Shown: one piece after another, positions 22,717 through 35,639 of the stretch
Layout: the number at the start of each line of letters is the position of its first letter
Position numbering within the stretch: the stretch's first letter is position 1
DNA from: Megamerina dolium
Lineage: Eukaryota; Arthropoda; Insecta; Diptera; Megamerinidae
Direction of reading: 5' to 3'
Length of the DNA: 64,000 nucleotides
Assembly: GCA_963854835.1 (NCBI GenBank)
Contig: OY978528.1
Location: 54,598,508-54,662,507 of the forward strand
Notes under the pieces: generated by a model
Seen by the model: only the letters and a program-made list of their open reading frames with translations
Told to the model about the DNA's origin: nothing
The model's database searches: none
Position numbers and translations under genes: made by a program

Positions 22717-24998
22717 TCACGCATTTATATCAAAATTAACTTCTATATGTCCCATAAGAGGCTTAAATGTAACACTCCATGTGATGGTGCTCTCATTTGT
22801 TTTGACTTCCTTAGGATTAACAAACAACTGAACACCTTGACGCACAAACATATCCCATGATACGAGTTCATCTGCTCTAATAGCATGAACTGGTCCTGTA
22901 CTCACGATTAAGCTTTCATTGTTAGCATCATTGCCATTTATATTCCAATCAACCCATAAGGCAACGCCATTACAAGAACCATTTCTGCACAGAAATATAA
23001 GACATAGATATAAAGTGAAAGAAAAAAGATGTATGATGTATGCACTTACCCTATAATTTTAATTTCGCCTTCAGCGGATTGCTCCTGTTCGAAATTGCTA
23101 AAAACTACATTAAGGATATCTTGTGGCTGCGCCAGAGCACGGCATGGATATTCCCAAAGCGGTTGAGCCTCTACTTTGGCCTGAGCTAATTCAGATGATT
23201 TCTAAAATAGATATATGTAAATAAATGGATGTAAATATGAACAAAAATGATTATAACCACTTACAGCTACCATTTCATCAAATAATGATAAATCGAAGCC
23301 TTCACAGTCCCTTCCAATTGGTGCACGAATTTTATGTAATTCTAAAAATTCCACCGGCAATGCGAAAATCTTTGCGGAATGTGGTGATATATGAACTGAA
23401 GATGAAAGTCGCTCTTTGAGCCTCTGCAGCAGTGTGCCAAAATAGAAATTATCCCATGGCAAAATTGACGTAAGAAAATAGGGTTCAGCAAAAATGTGCG
23501 TGAATTTTGCTGCTGTTGCATCATCGATGGCATCCAAGGTTTCTACAAATTGCACATTATTCAAATTGTTTGTTTTCTTCATGGTCTCCATGAAATGTCT
23601 TGAGAAACGATGTGGTTCATGGCACACAACCGATTGAGCACCCATTTTTGACGCTGATAACCCTAATATACAACCATCACCAAGTGATAGTACATTCGTT
23701 TTTGAGGTGATTGCCTCTTCTAAATATTGCATATACTTTTTATTACGACGTGATTGATTCATTTGCCCAATACGATTACGTGGATATGTCATGTGTAGAT
23801 CACAGGTGCAATTATGTCGCGGCACTTTTTTTATACATTCATTTGATGGAAATACATCAAACCACAGTGAATATTCATCGTGATTGCAGCTTAAAATAAA
23901 CTCGGTATGCTCACGACCTAAATTCAATGGTTTTGGTATATAATATATGGCCTGCATCCAATGGTCACGCCATGGAATAACATCTTTTGGTAATCTTTCC
24001 CGACACTTTTGGGCATTATACAGTTGTATGCAGTCAGGATGTGCCCAGAAAGGGGCACATGTTAGGCAAATTTCACCTTCACAGTCTAATTTTATATCCC
24101 ACCAATAGAATACGACATCCGTAGAACCAGCACACTTGGAATGTAGAGGCAAATTATGTTGTCTTGCCAATGCACGCGGTGATTTACAATTGAAATCAAA
24201 TTCAAATATTTCATTGACTTCAGATACGGCAATACACTGATCCAAGGGTATTTGTGACAGTTGTACATCATGCAATGTAGCTTCTCCCTTACAATCACGC
24301 ACCTCTTTCGGTGGTTTCAACAACACATCACCATCTAAATTGGTGATCATTTTCAAAGAATTCCAATTTGCTGCCAATGATGTTTGCATGACTTGTGCAT
24401 AACACGTTGCTTTAGCTGGTATACACACTACATCATCGGTAAGTAGATTTGTATGTGCGTGATTGTAGATACCCAATGCACCTTCACCAATTAATTCCGT
24501 ATCAAGCAATTCGGCTACCAAAAGATTTGCCTTTCTTGACATATCTTCACCCAAAATTATATCGGTAGAACGTTTCTTGATGAGACACACCTTATCACGC
24601 ATACGATTTGCCTCCAATATGCGCTCGGCACAATTTGCCATTGGCAGAAAGGCTTCACATGCTGTCACCGTATCAGCACCGGCTCGGACGGCCATCATAG
24701 ACAGTAGACCAGTACCGGTACCAATATCTAGAACGTGTACCTCTTGTCCTTTTGCATGCATTTGTGCAATTGTCTTCTTGATTGCAGCATCATATTTCTT
24801 ATTACGCTCTATATCGTGCAACATATCACCAAATCCAGCATTAGCCACTTCCTGATGATAATCGTAATCATCGTTACGTGTATCCCACTCATTTTGACCG
24901 GTTATTGGATTTAGCACTTGTTTAAAAAGTGCCATTTTACGTTGTTGTGAAGATCGTTGAATTGTTTTTGTATAGCACCTCAAGTAGCCGAATCTCAT
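22717..24998 (-). CDS. Art7: Protein arginine N-methyltransferase 7
   Basis: Exons 24998-23265, 23201-23050 and 22984-22717 give 717 residues; starting at the second Met (24935, MALFKQVLNP) gives 696, closer to the fly enzyme, and that start fits the family better. PRMT7 transfers one methyl group from SAM to arginine in histones and other proteins. The first methyltransferase module shows the SAM motif VLDIGTGTG (about 89-97 from the first Met) and the double-Glu loop VAELLDTELIGE (Glu163, Glu172), with WRDHWMQAIYY further on. The second, degenerate module has VLSLGDGCILG in place of the SAM motif, followed by HIFAEPYF. Two modules in tandem are diagnostic of PRMT7. No AATAAA was seen between its stop and the tektin stop, so its 3' end probably overlaps the tektin gene on the opposite strand. 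Confidence 0.95.
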
Positions 24999-25648
24999 TT
25001 AACTCTAATATAATTTACAAAATGTGAGAAATACCAGATGAACTCTTGCATACAAGTTAACAGCTGATTTTGACAGCATACAGGCCGGTCCGCATGTTTT
25101 CAGTTCGCCGCGGTTAAGTTTAACAATAACAATGCTGCCAATATTGAAAAAAAATGCACTGCTCATTCTAATAAAAGTATAAACTTAAAATTAAATCTTT
25201 AATAATAATGATCTTTATGTATTATTCTTTCGTTTAAAAATTAAACCGATTTATGAATATAAACTTTTTTTTGCTTAATATAAAAACTGCACGGTACAAC
25301 ATTAAAATTGTTAAATATGAGTATTTTAATAGATATTTTGGGTAACGTCAGATTCTCTGTAAAAAAGAAATTTGATTAACGATATGTTACTTTAGATTTT
25401 AATTATAAAATATTAATTCTTCTCAGGATTTGATGACGTTGCCCATGATGCAAATATACAAAATGATTTAATTGGAATTGTTAGTGGTGATTCTTAAAAA
25501 TTATTACTTATTCCAATAAGCATACATATATTATTATTATATTGTACTCAGTGTTCTACGTGTTTATGTATTTCATTAGAGCGTTTGAAATAAATTCATA
25601 TAATTATACACAATCTGAGAACACATTATGTCACTGTCCCATTTTGAG
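24999..25648. other. Intergenic between Art7 and the NUDT9 gene
   Basis: Holds the Art7 promoter and the NUDT9 3' flank. Very AT-rich from 25130; no other feature seen. Confidence 0.5.
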
Positions 25649-26708
25649 CTACCAATGCGCCTCTAGTCGTTTAATGACTTGTTCCACAAATACAATATGA
25701 TTTGCATGCAATTGCAATGTTCTATCGATGTCAACCCATTTTGCATTTATAGCATCACTACCAGCTGAGAGCGCCAGTTTGCCTAGACTATCGCCAGTAT
25801 TATCATGAAAATTATATGCTACGGTCTCCATCCATGCATTATCTGTATTTCGAAAATCATCAACATATCCTTTATATGTTTCTGTGCCGTTTTTAAAGAA
25901 TTCTTCAATCATAGTTTTACTATCTGCAGAAATTGTAAATTAGTGTAAATGTAATGAAGATATAAAATTGCATATCACACATACACATACCTATATTATC
26001 TAAAGCTTCTTCCGAAAATTCACGCATTAAAGTATTGTTAACTTTTTCACCCGGATCAACCATACCACCAGGTATTGCCCACATTTTGTTATCGTGTCGT
26101 TGTATTGCAACCATTTGAAGGATTTTTCTAAAAATTCAAAAAATTATTCAAATCCATATTGGTAGCTTTAATAAATGTACCTACTTTTCCGTTTCTGTAT
26201 GTTTTATGATATTTCCAATTGGATCTCTTTTCCATCGTGTCACTATTGGATCGGCAGCATGATTAGGACCCCATCGTCCCAAAAGACCGCGTCCCCGTAA
26301 TCCGGTTCTGCCGAATGGATTTACAGGGTAACCATTGTCGTCGATAATATATTGGCCATTGTATGACATGCGATTAACATTTCCATCAACTTGATTCCAT
26401 TTTGGCTTAAATTTTCCACTACTATTATCTATATCGAGATCTGCCCATGGTTGTCCATTGATGTGAGAAGCCGTATACATTTCTGGCGAATATTCCTCAT
26501 ATGACACTGACCATAGTACAAATTCATCTGGTACAGGGAAACGCTGCACTCCTCCACTTCGTGGATAAACATTATTACGACAAGTAATATGCTTAAAAAT
26601 GCCAGGTTTTAGCATGAAATTCGACATTTGTCCACACGTATTTAGGTGACAAATCTCAGGCAGTAACAATATAAATAAACTTGTTTTGAACGATTGAAAC
26701 CAACACAT
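25649..26708 (-). CDS. NUDT9: ADP-ribose pyrophosphatase, NUDT9 type
   Basis: Exons 26708-26185, 26127-25991 and 25923-25649 give 311 residues. The enzyme hydrolyses free ADP-ribose to AMP and ribose-5-phosphate, in mitochondria in animals. Family landmarks are [21 protein letters not shown] (about 134-154, with flanking TRWKRDP), the Nudix box starting GGMVDPGE at 195-202 with REFSEE at 210-215, and [18 protein letters not shown] in the last exon. The final Gly of the Nudix consensus is replaced, as is normal in this family. The N-terminus has a short hydrophobic stretch (about 9-17) before the conserved YPRS region; it may be a targeting peptide, but other Met codons (residues 28 and 32) are possible starts. 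Human NUDT9 is a little longer. Confidence 0.93.
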
Positions 26709-27139
26709 CTTTTGTTATCGAATACAAATAAAGCGAATTCAATTGAAGAGTGCTGCCAAATTTGCAAAGCGAAAACAGAAAGTCAACTGCAGTAAGTGAA
26801 ATGAATAGGTCTGATTGTTTAATTTCGCAGTAAGAATAATTTAGCAACGAAATTTTAGAGAGGAAGAAAGAATTGGCTCTCAAACAGAAAAAATATCCAA
26901 AGAGTAAACAAACAGCAATTTGCAAAAACTTGCAAGTTAACAAAAACAGCTGATTGTGAATATCAATTTCAATATCAAAAAGAAGCGATTCCAAGCAACT
27001 TGCCTCAAGAACGCCTAGTTTTTTTTCCTGAATACTGGTTCAAACGACTTCAATGAACTAATAAAACCTCTTATAATTTTAAATTTATACACACTTCAAG
27101 AATATTTTGTAGTTGTCATAAGTTTTTCTTGTTTGTAAA
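26709..27139. other. Upstream flank of the NUDT9 gene
   Basis: No gene. The open frame on the minus strand at 26656-26994 overlaps the NUDT9 start in another frame and shows no motif. Confidence 0.45.
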
Positions 27140-27525
27140 ATCTTACAAGTGATAATTTATCCAGTAAAAACTTGTAAGTTCTTTCACAGCGAACTGTCAT
27201 TTTACGCTCTCATTTTTTGTCTATCGTTGCGTTTGGTGTTAACAAACACCATTTGACAAAAAATGATGATCATTTGTAACAATTTGTACGAATTTTCTGT
27301 AAACCAACACACCAACACTAGTATAAATACTAGTAAGAATTCGTAACATAGAAAAAATGTCAAATGACAGAATTGAAGGAGTTTGGAAATTACTAGTAAA
27401 TCTTACAAATTTTCCATTCGCGTACTTTTTTACTTTTTTCTAATTTTTAGAGAGGATTTTTCTTGGGCCTTGTATTGTGTTGATAGAGAAATTTTACTAG
27501 TAAAGCAGCGAACACAACTAACGTC
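27140..27525. mobile_element. Related, partly degraded copy of the 11.1-kb foldback MITE
   Basis: The right part (27320-27525) repeats the blocks of the element at 11131-11779: AGTAAGAATTCGTAAC, TTTACTAG-type motifs, GTAAATCTTACAAATTTT, TTTTTAGAGAGGATTTTTCTT and GTGTTGATAGA. The left arm is poorly kept; a small inner hairpin (TTTGGTGTTAACAAACACCA, about 27232) lies between them. Confidence 0.55.
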
Positions 27526-29141
27526 TTTGTTGTCGAGTAGTAGTATTTCGTCGTCATGACAAAGTATGGATTTCATGATCAAATGTGTCTTGATGATTAA
27601 ATAGTCTACCCTCGTAACCGCCTTTGCACAGCAGGATAAAGGAATTTTATTAATACATACATTAGAGGGTCTTGTATGGAATATTTTTTTTTTTGTGGTT
27701 ATTATTTATAATAATTTCTTTGGCCAAAAATAATGAAACATAAAATCTTAACATAAAACCTTCACTTTTAAAGGGGTTTTAATAACGGTTCAACTTAAAT
27801 TAATTAATATGTGGCTCTTAAAGCCCCAAGGGGCTCCTTGGCCGAGCTTCTGTTCCATTACTGTTGTGCGTGTTAAATTTTGGACAGTATTAGAAGGGAC
27901 CTACTTATTTTAGCCGGTTCCGAAAGGCAGAACTCTTGCGACATCACTTTTTCTGAGCTTTGTCACAGGGTTCTTTTAGAAGCTTTTCCATGGCAAATTG
28001 CTACAGCAAGTGGGTACCGTTCGAAAGAAAAATCTTTACGATATAAAATTTATTATGCTTCAACGGCCCAACTTACTCACGTTTATTCTCAAAATCCAAA
28101 TATATTGAAAATGATCGTAAATTAAACGAAGGTTTATTTCAGTATATAACCGCAACATCGTTTTGTATTTCATATGAACCTATATGTAGGTGCCTTAATG
28201 TACAAAAGCATATGATGAGTATATCAGGCTTTTGAGCAGTTACAGCATTTAAATTAATGGACAATGATTCCACTTACACGCAGCATTCCATAAGAAGCTT
28301 CGTAGCAATTGCTTTTTTTATTTTTGATTTTTGTGTGTTTATCTTCATTCATAAAGTGGGTATGTTTTGCGTAGTTTGTTTTGTATATAAATATGTAAAT
28401 TAATATACCTACGTACAAACGTATAAATGTAAATGTGTTCATAAAAGATTGACTCCTTTTGTAAATACACACTCCCATGCACACATACGCTAAATTATTT
28501 TTTATGAAATAACAAAGGAAAGCAAGTATTCACGCTATATCAAATTATGTAGGTACGATCATTATTGTATATGCTGGTAAAGTATATCCTGACATATGAA
28601 AGATATCAAACATGACGGTGGCGTTTCTATAAATTATTGGGCTTCTTGAGTGAAGAAAAATAAGAAAAAGTCCATATATTTAGTGGAGAAAGACAACGCC
28701 TCGGTGCAATCTTTCCTGCATACACATCGATAGAGGAAGTCAAAACTTAAACGGTGACACATTTTGAAGGTCTTCCGAGAGCTCGCATTTTTTATGGCTT
28801 GAATAAAATGAAAAAAATCTGGGGTAGACGCCAACTACGGCGTCAAATAAGAGAAGTCACCAAACAAGCAAAGTTCTTGATCAACTGATCATAGAGTGCA
28901 ATTATGGGCAGGCAAAATCAAATTCTTAATTCAACCACAACTATATTATGATGTATATATTATATTCACAGGTTCTTTTTTCTTTTTGCCTTATGTTTAA
29001 GAATCAATTTCCGAAATGAGAAATACAACACAAAAATGTGTGTTGTGCTTGATCTTCCAGCTGAATTCAATAAAATTTATCAGTCACAATCGTATTCTCA
29101 GAGCGATAAAAACAAATTAAATACTCGTATACCTCGTTGCA
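27526..29141. other. Intergenic, no gene supported
   Basis: AT-rich. A short palindrome AGCCCCAAGGGGCT is near 27822. A phrase around 27999-28035 (GTGGGTAC..TTCGAAAG..AAATCTTT) resembles 52830-52858 and may be a small dispersed repeat. The open frames here have no recognisable motif. Confidence 0.4.
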
Positions 29142-30985
29142 ATGTCAAATCGTAAAAGGTTCTTCAGTACTTGTTTATTACTTTTAATAAATTTTATATT
29201 TTATTCGCGTTGTATTGATACAACCGCAGTGCCTCGTAATGCGACACGATATAATGTGATTTTGGTAATGTTCGATGATATGAGACCGATAATAAGTGGT
29301 TATGGTGATCGATTGGCAAAGACACCAAATTTGGATGCATTTATGAATGAGAGTCATTATTTTACGCGCGCATACAGTCAGGTATGTATTAGATGGGAGA
29401 AATAGCCGTCGCTATTGTTGATAAGAGCGTTTTGTCAAATTCAGCGAGCATTCGTGAACAGAGCTTTTAAAATTAAGTTCTCGTATGAGATGAAGAAGCT
29501 TGTGTGTGCCTTTTTTTGTACTTGCAAATCGATAATTGATATGTATTTGCTATCTTTTGTAGCAAGCACTTTGTGCTCCCAGTCGTAATTCGATGCTTAC
29601 CAGTCGCCGTCCCGATACGTTGCGTCTGTACGATTTCTACAGTTATTGGCGTCATACGGTGGGTAATTTTACAACGTTACCACAATTCTTCAAAGAACAC
29701 GGCTACTATACTTATGGCGCAGGAAAAATTTTCCATCCTGGCATCTCATCGAATAGCACCGATGATTATCCGTTGAGTTGGACGGCACGACCCTTTCATC
29801 CGAAAACAGAAAAATACATGAATTCACCAGTGTGTCCAGATGCGCAGGGCATTCTCAAAAAGAACCTCATCTGTCCGGTACACTTGCAGACGCAACCTTA
29901 TAAAACACTGCCGGATATTGAATCTGTCACCGAATCGATACGATTCATACAATCACGCGACAAAGGTCGTAAACCCTTCTTCTTGGCATTGGGCTTCCAT
30001 AAACCGCATATAAATTTTCGTTTTCCTGAACAATTTCTCAATCATTTTCGTCTGCGTGATTTCTATAATTACACCGACGACACATTAAAGCCACACGATA
30101 TGCCAAACGTTGCATGGAATCCCTACACGGATGTACGCTCGCGTGATGATTTCAAATACCAGAATATCTCATTTCCATATGGCCCCATATCGGAAATGCA
30201 AAGTGCTGAAATAAGGCAGGCATACTATGCGTCCGTTGCGTATGTGGATGATCTTTTTGGCAAGTTTATACAGCATGTTGACAAAAGCAATACCATCGTA
30301 GTGGTGACAAGTGATCATGGTTGGTCGTTGGGTGAACATGCCGAATGGGCGAAATATAGTAATTTTGAGGTAGCATTGCGTGTGCCCTTAATCATAAGAA
30401 GTCCAGAATTTCGTTTGACAGAAGCAAAACGTCTCAGTACAGTTACAGAATTACTGGATATATTTCCAACATTGGTCGATTTGGCACATCTGCCACAATT
30501 GCCGCATTGTAATGCAAGCGTGGCAATGAAAACACAATTAACTTGTACGGAAGGCAAAAGTCTATACCCCCAATTCGTTGGCGAAGGTTTGGGTGAGGAG
30601 TACTTTGCCCTTAGTCAATATCCACGTCCAGGTAGACAACCTACAAAGCATCCGAATAGCGATAAACCCAAACTGAAGAATATCAAAGTGATGGGCTATT
30701 CAATGCGTACCGAGAATTTCCGATACACACTGTGGGTACGTTTTCATACGCAGAATTTCAGTAAAGGTACGAGTATGTAAATTGAAATATGGTGTCGTTA
30801 TTACAGTCGATAATCTCATCTCCCTTTTTCAACCCTTTTTTCCAGATTGGTCAAATGTTTATGGTGAAGAAATGTACGATCATCGTTTGGACGCTGGTGA
30901 AGATATGAATCTGGTGCAATTAAGCGAATTCGATGGCATACGCATGTGGCTAAAACAGAAATTAATGATAGCATTTAATAAATGA
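29142..30985 (+). CDS. Ids: Iduronate-2-sulfatase
   Basis: Exons 29142-29381, 29563-30766 and 30846-30985 give 527 residues (the human enzyme is 550). The enzyme removes the 2-O-sulfate from iduronate in heparan and dermatan sulfate in the lysosome. A signal peptide covers about residues 7-24. Metal-binding Asp45-Asp46 are in VMFDDMRP. The sulfatase signature CAPSR (Cys84 to Arg88) supplies the cysteine that is converted to formylglycine. Family-specific text follows: RRPDTLRLYDFYSYWR, GKIFHPGISSN, FHKPHI, SDHGWSLGEHAEWAKYSNF (Asp331, His332) and SQYPRPG. Several N-x-S/T sites fit a secreted/lysosomal glycoprotein. Poly(A) signals AATAAA are at 31042 and 31060. The start fits because the signal peptide begins directly after it. 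In humans, loss of the orthologue causes Hunter syndrome. Confidence 0.96.
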
Positions 30986-31041
30986 TGACGTTAGTTGCGT
31001 TAGTCATATAAATGAGAGTCCTTAGAAAATTATTAAATTGA

Positions 31042-31065
31042 AATAAATGTTTTATATGCAATAAA
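31042..31065 (+). terminator. Tandem poly(A) signals of Ids
   Basis: AATAAA at 31042-31047 and again at 31060-31065, 57 and 75 bp after the stop codon. Confidence 0.6.
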
Positions 31066-31099
31066 GTTATTTGTAAATCACCCTGTAATGCTGCATCAT

Positions 31100-31669
31100 A
31101 ATCGTAATTATTTCGTAACTCATTCTAAATAATAAGTTCAATTATAAGAAAAATATCTGTATCTGGTTGCAATTGTTGTTTCATTCTATTTCTTCACTAA
31201 ATGTGCATGTAAGCTCATTGAATTGTTGCACATGCGCATGTACAAGCATTTTACATTATTCAATATTTCATATACGAATACGGGTAGAAATACACGAATA
31301 CATACGGATTTACATGTAAAATAAGAATGTGTGCATGCACTCTCATGAAAAAGTTTAGCTTGATGGTTTGTTTTTGTTTGTTTATTTTTGTCTTTTACGT
31401 CGTATTAAAATTTAATACTTCCGGTTATAGGAAATGGTAATATTTTCAACGACACTACAAAAACAGTAGCAGTGCTTACATATCGATATATGAGACTTAC
31501 TCAAAAGAAAAAAAAAAACAACAACAAATATGGGATGATCAGAATATGAATTATAATTCTTAAAAATTTCAATAGTCGATAGGAAAGTAATAAATAAATT
31601 GTATACATTAGATAGCAAATTTTATATTTAACTTGAACTGTTCTGAAAGAAAAAGAAAAAAAAAAATGG
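31100..31669. other. Intergenic, last sequence before the repeat-rich half
   Basis: AT-rich with no gene or repeat recognised. Confidence 0.4.
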
Positions 31670-34600
31670 CCTTACAGTCGGCTGGGGCAGACTAAATTAT
31701 ACCCTGCATATGTAGAGGTATATATAAAAAGTTTGCTCGTTTATCCATCCTTTTCTTCCACTACTTTGTATAGGAGCTACATTAAGAACCAGGCTACCTC
31801 ACCAATTTTTGAGAAATAATTTCTGCCTATAATACTAAACTACCTAGGTTACAATGGGTTGACCTAGGCGTATTATTTAGTAAGTTATGGGTGTTTTAAT
31901 GTTTAAGATAAATCCGAGATTTTGTAAGGAAGCTATATAAAAAGTGGGTGTGGCCTACCTCTTTCTTGTATATCTAATTAATTTTTCATTATCAATCCAC
32001 TCCTTAAATTTGGTTGTCCTTCGCTGAATAGTTCGTAAGTTATAGCGGTTTAAATTTTTTTTAATTTTCCAAATTTTGTATGGAAGCCCCATTAAGAAGT
32101 GGGTGTGGCATGTTGATTTTTTGTCAGATTATTTTCGACTACCATATTAGCTGAAGTATTAATTATAATTGTTCTAGACAGAAGTATGCAGAAGTTACAG
32201 CTATTTCAATTTAAAAGAATTTCACTCATTTTGTACAGGGGCTACGATAAACAGTGGGCGTGGCGCGCCCATTTCCTGTAAGCCTAGTTGCTCGTACAAT
32301 ACTAATCCACACCTTAAATCTCGTTGTCCTAGGCTAAATGGTTTGTAAGTTATGGAGCTTAACATTTTAGTTTAATTCACTCGACTTTGTATGGGAGACC
32401 CATGAAGGAGTGGGCGTGGCACACTGATTTTCTGCCAGATTATTACCGACTACGATATTAATTTAAGTGTCAATTATGGTTATTCTAGACAAAAGATTGC
32501 CGAAGTTACAGCTGTTTCAATTTAAAATTTGAAGGGGGCTACGATAAACAGTGGGCGTGGTGCGCCCATTTCCTGTGAGCCTAGTTGCTCGTACAATACT
32601 AATCCACATCTTAAATCTCGTTATTCTATGCTGAATAGTTTGCAAGTTATAACCGGTAACATTTTTTTTTTAAATTCCGCAACTTTGTATGGGAGACCCA
32701 AAAAGGAGTGGCAGTGGCACACTGATTTTCTGCCAGATTATTTCTCACTGCCATGTTAATCTAAGTGTCAATTATGGTTATTCTAGACAGAAGATTGCCG
32801 AAGTTACAGCTGTTTCAATTTAAAATTTGAAGGGGGCTACGATAAACAGTGGGCGTGGTGCGCCCATTTCCTGTGAGCCTAGTTGCTCGTACAATACTAA
32901 TCCATATCTTAAATCTCGTTATTCTACGCTGAATAGTTTGCAAGTTATAACCGGTAACATTTTTATACCCTGCATAATGCAATATGCATGGTATATTCAT
33001 TTCGGTCAGATGTTTGTGTCCACTTGAAGGAATCTCCGGAGATATAGACATGGATATATATTCGTGATCAGCGTCGATTAAATTTTCGATTTAACGATGT
33101 CCGTCCGTCCGTCCGTCTGTCTGTCACCTGGCTGGTTCGCACGATAACTTGAGTAAATATTGAGCTATTTCGATGAAATTTGGCATAAGTAACCTATGAT
33201 CCAAGGGTACGGAGGGGATTGATATTGGGCATGATCGGTCAATACCGACGCCCACACCAAGCATTCAAAGCGACTAACCTCGGAATTTTCAAAATCTTTA
33301 ACTTGCTATAACTCACATAATATACCACTTGGGTCAACAATATTTTGCACATAGAGTTATATTATACTACTATATAACCTCGCCAAAAGTGGGTGAGCCA
33401 CGCCTACTTTCTATCGTAGCTCCCATACAAAGTGTCTGTACTTCTTTTAAATTGAAACTGCTGTAACTTCTACAATCTTCTGTCTAGAATAACCATAATT
33501 GACACTTAGATTAACACGGTAGTCGGAAATGATATGGCAGAAAATCAATGTGCCACGCCCACTCCTTTTTGGGTCTCCCATACAAAGTTGCGGAAATTAA
33601 AAAAAATGTTACCGGTTATAACTTGCAAACTATTCAGCGTAGAATAACGATATTTAAGGTGTGGATTAGTATTGTACGAGCAACTAGGCTCACAGGAAAT
33701 GGGCGCACCACGCCCACTGTTTATCGTAGCCCCCTTCAAATTTTAAATTGAAACAGCTGTAACTTCGGCAATCTTCTGTCTAGAATAACCATAATTGACA
33801 CTTAAATTAATATCGTAGTCGGCAAAAATCTGGCAGAAAATCAGTGTGCCACGCCCACTCCTTCATGGGTCTCCCATACAAAGTCGAGTGAATTAAACTA
33901 AAATTTTAAGCTCCATAACTTACAAACCATTTAGCCTAGGACAACGAGATTTAAGGTGTGGATTAGTATTGTACGAGCAACTAGGCTCACAGAAAATGGG
34001 CGCACCACGCCCAGTGTTTATCGTAGCCCCCATACAAATTTTAAATTAAAACAGCTGTAACTTAGGCAATCTTATGTCTACAATAACCGTAATTGACACT
34101 TAAATTAATATCGTAGTCGGAAATAATCTGGCGAAAAATCTGCGTACCACGCCCACTTCTTATTGGGGCTCCCATACAAAGTTGAGGAAATTAAACAAAA
34201 ATGTTAACCACTATAACTTAGAAACTATTCAACGTAGGACACCAAATTTAAGGTGTGGATTAACATTTAAAAATTAATTGGATTTACTAGAAAGTGGTAA
34301 GCCACGCCCACTTTTTATATGGCTCCCATACTAAGCCTCGGAATTATCTTAAAATCCTTTTACTTCGTCAAAGTCAACCATATTTCGGGTGTAAATTAAT
34401 GGTATATGCAAAAATTGTTTCTCGAAAAGTGGAAATAAAAGAAAAGTTGGATATTCGAGTAAACTTTTTATATACAAATCTACATATGCAGGGTATAGTT
34501 TGGTCGGCCCCAGCCGACTGTAAGGAGATTTTTTTTTTTTAATTCCGCAACTTTGTATGGGAGACCCAAAAAGGAGTGGCAGTGGCACACTGATTTTCTG

Positions 34601-35191
34601 CCAGATTATTTCCGACTACCAAATTAATCTAAGTGTTAATTATGGTTATTCTAGACAGAAGATTGTAGAAGTTACAGCAGTTTCAATTTAAAAGAAGTAC
34701 AGACACTTTGTATGGGAGCTACGATAGAAAGTAGGCGTGGCTCACCCACTTTTGGCGAGGTTATATAGTAGTATAATATAACTCTATGTGCAAAATATTG
34801 TTGACCCAAGTGGTATATTATGTGAGTTATAGCAAGTTAAAGATTTTGAAAATTCCGAGGTTAGTCGCTTTGAATGCTTGGTGTGGGCGTGGGTATTGAC
34901 CGATCATGCCCAATATCAATCCCCTCCGTACCCTTGGATCATAGGTTACTTGTGCCAAATTTCGTCGAAATAGCTCAATATTTACTCAAGTTATCGTGCG
35001 AACCAGCCAGGTGACAGACAGACGGACGGACGGACGGACAGACGGACGGACATCGTTAAATCGAAAATTTAATCGACGCTGATCACGAATATATATCTAT
35101 GTCTATATCTCCGGAGATTCCTTCAAGTGGACACAAACATCTGACCGAAATGAATATAGCATGCATATTGCATTATGCAGGGTATAATAAT
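31670..35191 (+). mobile_element. GC-box-module repeat family, copy A, split by an inverted sister copy
   Basis: The left terminus is CTTACAGTCGGCTGGGG followed by TATACCCTGCATA; the right terminus is TATGCAGGGTATA at about 35179-35191, the reverse complement of the inner left repeat. The body is made of alternating ~150-bp modules, each with GTGGGCGTGGC or a variant. At 32956 the text stops at CCGGTAACATTTTT and resumes after 34526 at TTAATTCCGCAAC; in intact copy C (38018-38046) these two parts are continuous. So one element (31670-32956 plus 34527-35191) was interrupted by the element at 32957-34526. There is no coding capacity beyond short frames. Confidence 0.85.
32957..34526 (-). mobile_element. 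GC-box-module repeat family, copy B, nested and inverted in copy A
   Basis: It begins with the family right terminus reversed (TATACCCTGCATAATGC at 32957) and ends with the reversed left terminus (GGCCCCAGCCGACTGTAAGG at 34507-34525). Module content runs in the opposite direction to copy A, with GCCACGCCCAC motifs near 33393, 33553, 33706, 33849, 34007, 34146 and 34303. Insertion was in a T-run, so target duplications cannot be read. Near the right terminus is a CCGTCCGTCTGTCTGT run. Confidence 0.85.
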
Positions 35192-35345
35192 CCACATCTT
35201 TTGGGGGATCAAAGCCTATTGCTTGACTCTTTCTTATACTATGTGCTAAAGATTTAAAATAAGGTCTAATATTGGGATGGACGTCTACAATAGTATAGAT
35301 TAGAATTTCATTTATTGTTAGTATATATTGTTATTATGGGATGCA
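35192..35345. other. Spacer, no feature seen
   Basis: AT-rich link between repeat copy A and the 30-bp coding minisatellite. Confidence 0.4.
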
Positions 35346-35466
35346 TTAGAAGAAAGACGCGAGTTAAAGAATTGACGGCGAATAAATCCCGTAAAAAAAC
35401 CTCGGTGAAGAAAGAAGCGTAAACATAATTGACGGCGAAGAAAGACGTGTAAATATAATTGCCTGC
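35346..35466 (+). repeat. Degenerate 30-bp coding minisatellite, locus 1
   Basis: Units of 30 bp with the core GACGGCGAAGAAAGACGTGT. The last two units (35401-35460) are read in one frame as a decapeptide of pattern (D)GEERxVNII, while earlier units carry stops and shifts. It is the same unit family as at 44417-44575. Confidence 0.6.
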
Positions 35467-35639
35467 CGGAGAATATTAAATTAATTTTTCATGAAATTTG
35501 GTTTAAAAGTAAATGAAAATAAATATACATATACAAAGGCTTTAATAACAAACAGAAACTACATATATTTTCTTTTTCATAAAAAAAAAAAATGTGTCAA
35601 TAAAGTAAAAGTTTGAACTGGCTTATGAGTAGAAAATCA

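Noticed and set aside
27822..27835. Palindrome AGCCCCAAGGGGCT
   Set aside because: Only 14 bp, isolated, no associated structure.
32529..33751. Repeated short frames starting MKGATINSGRGAP and their complements
   Set aside because: They recur only because the GC-box modules are repeated; different copies and both strands are open by chance.
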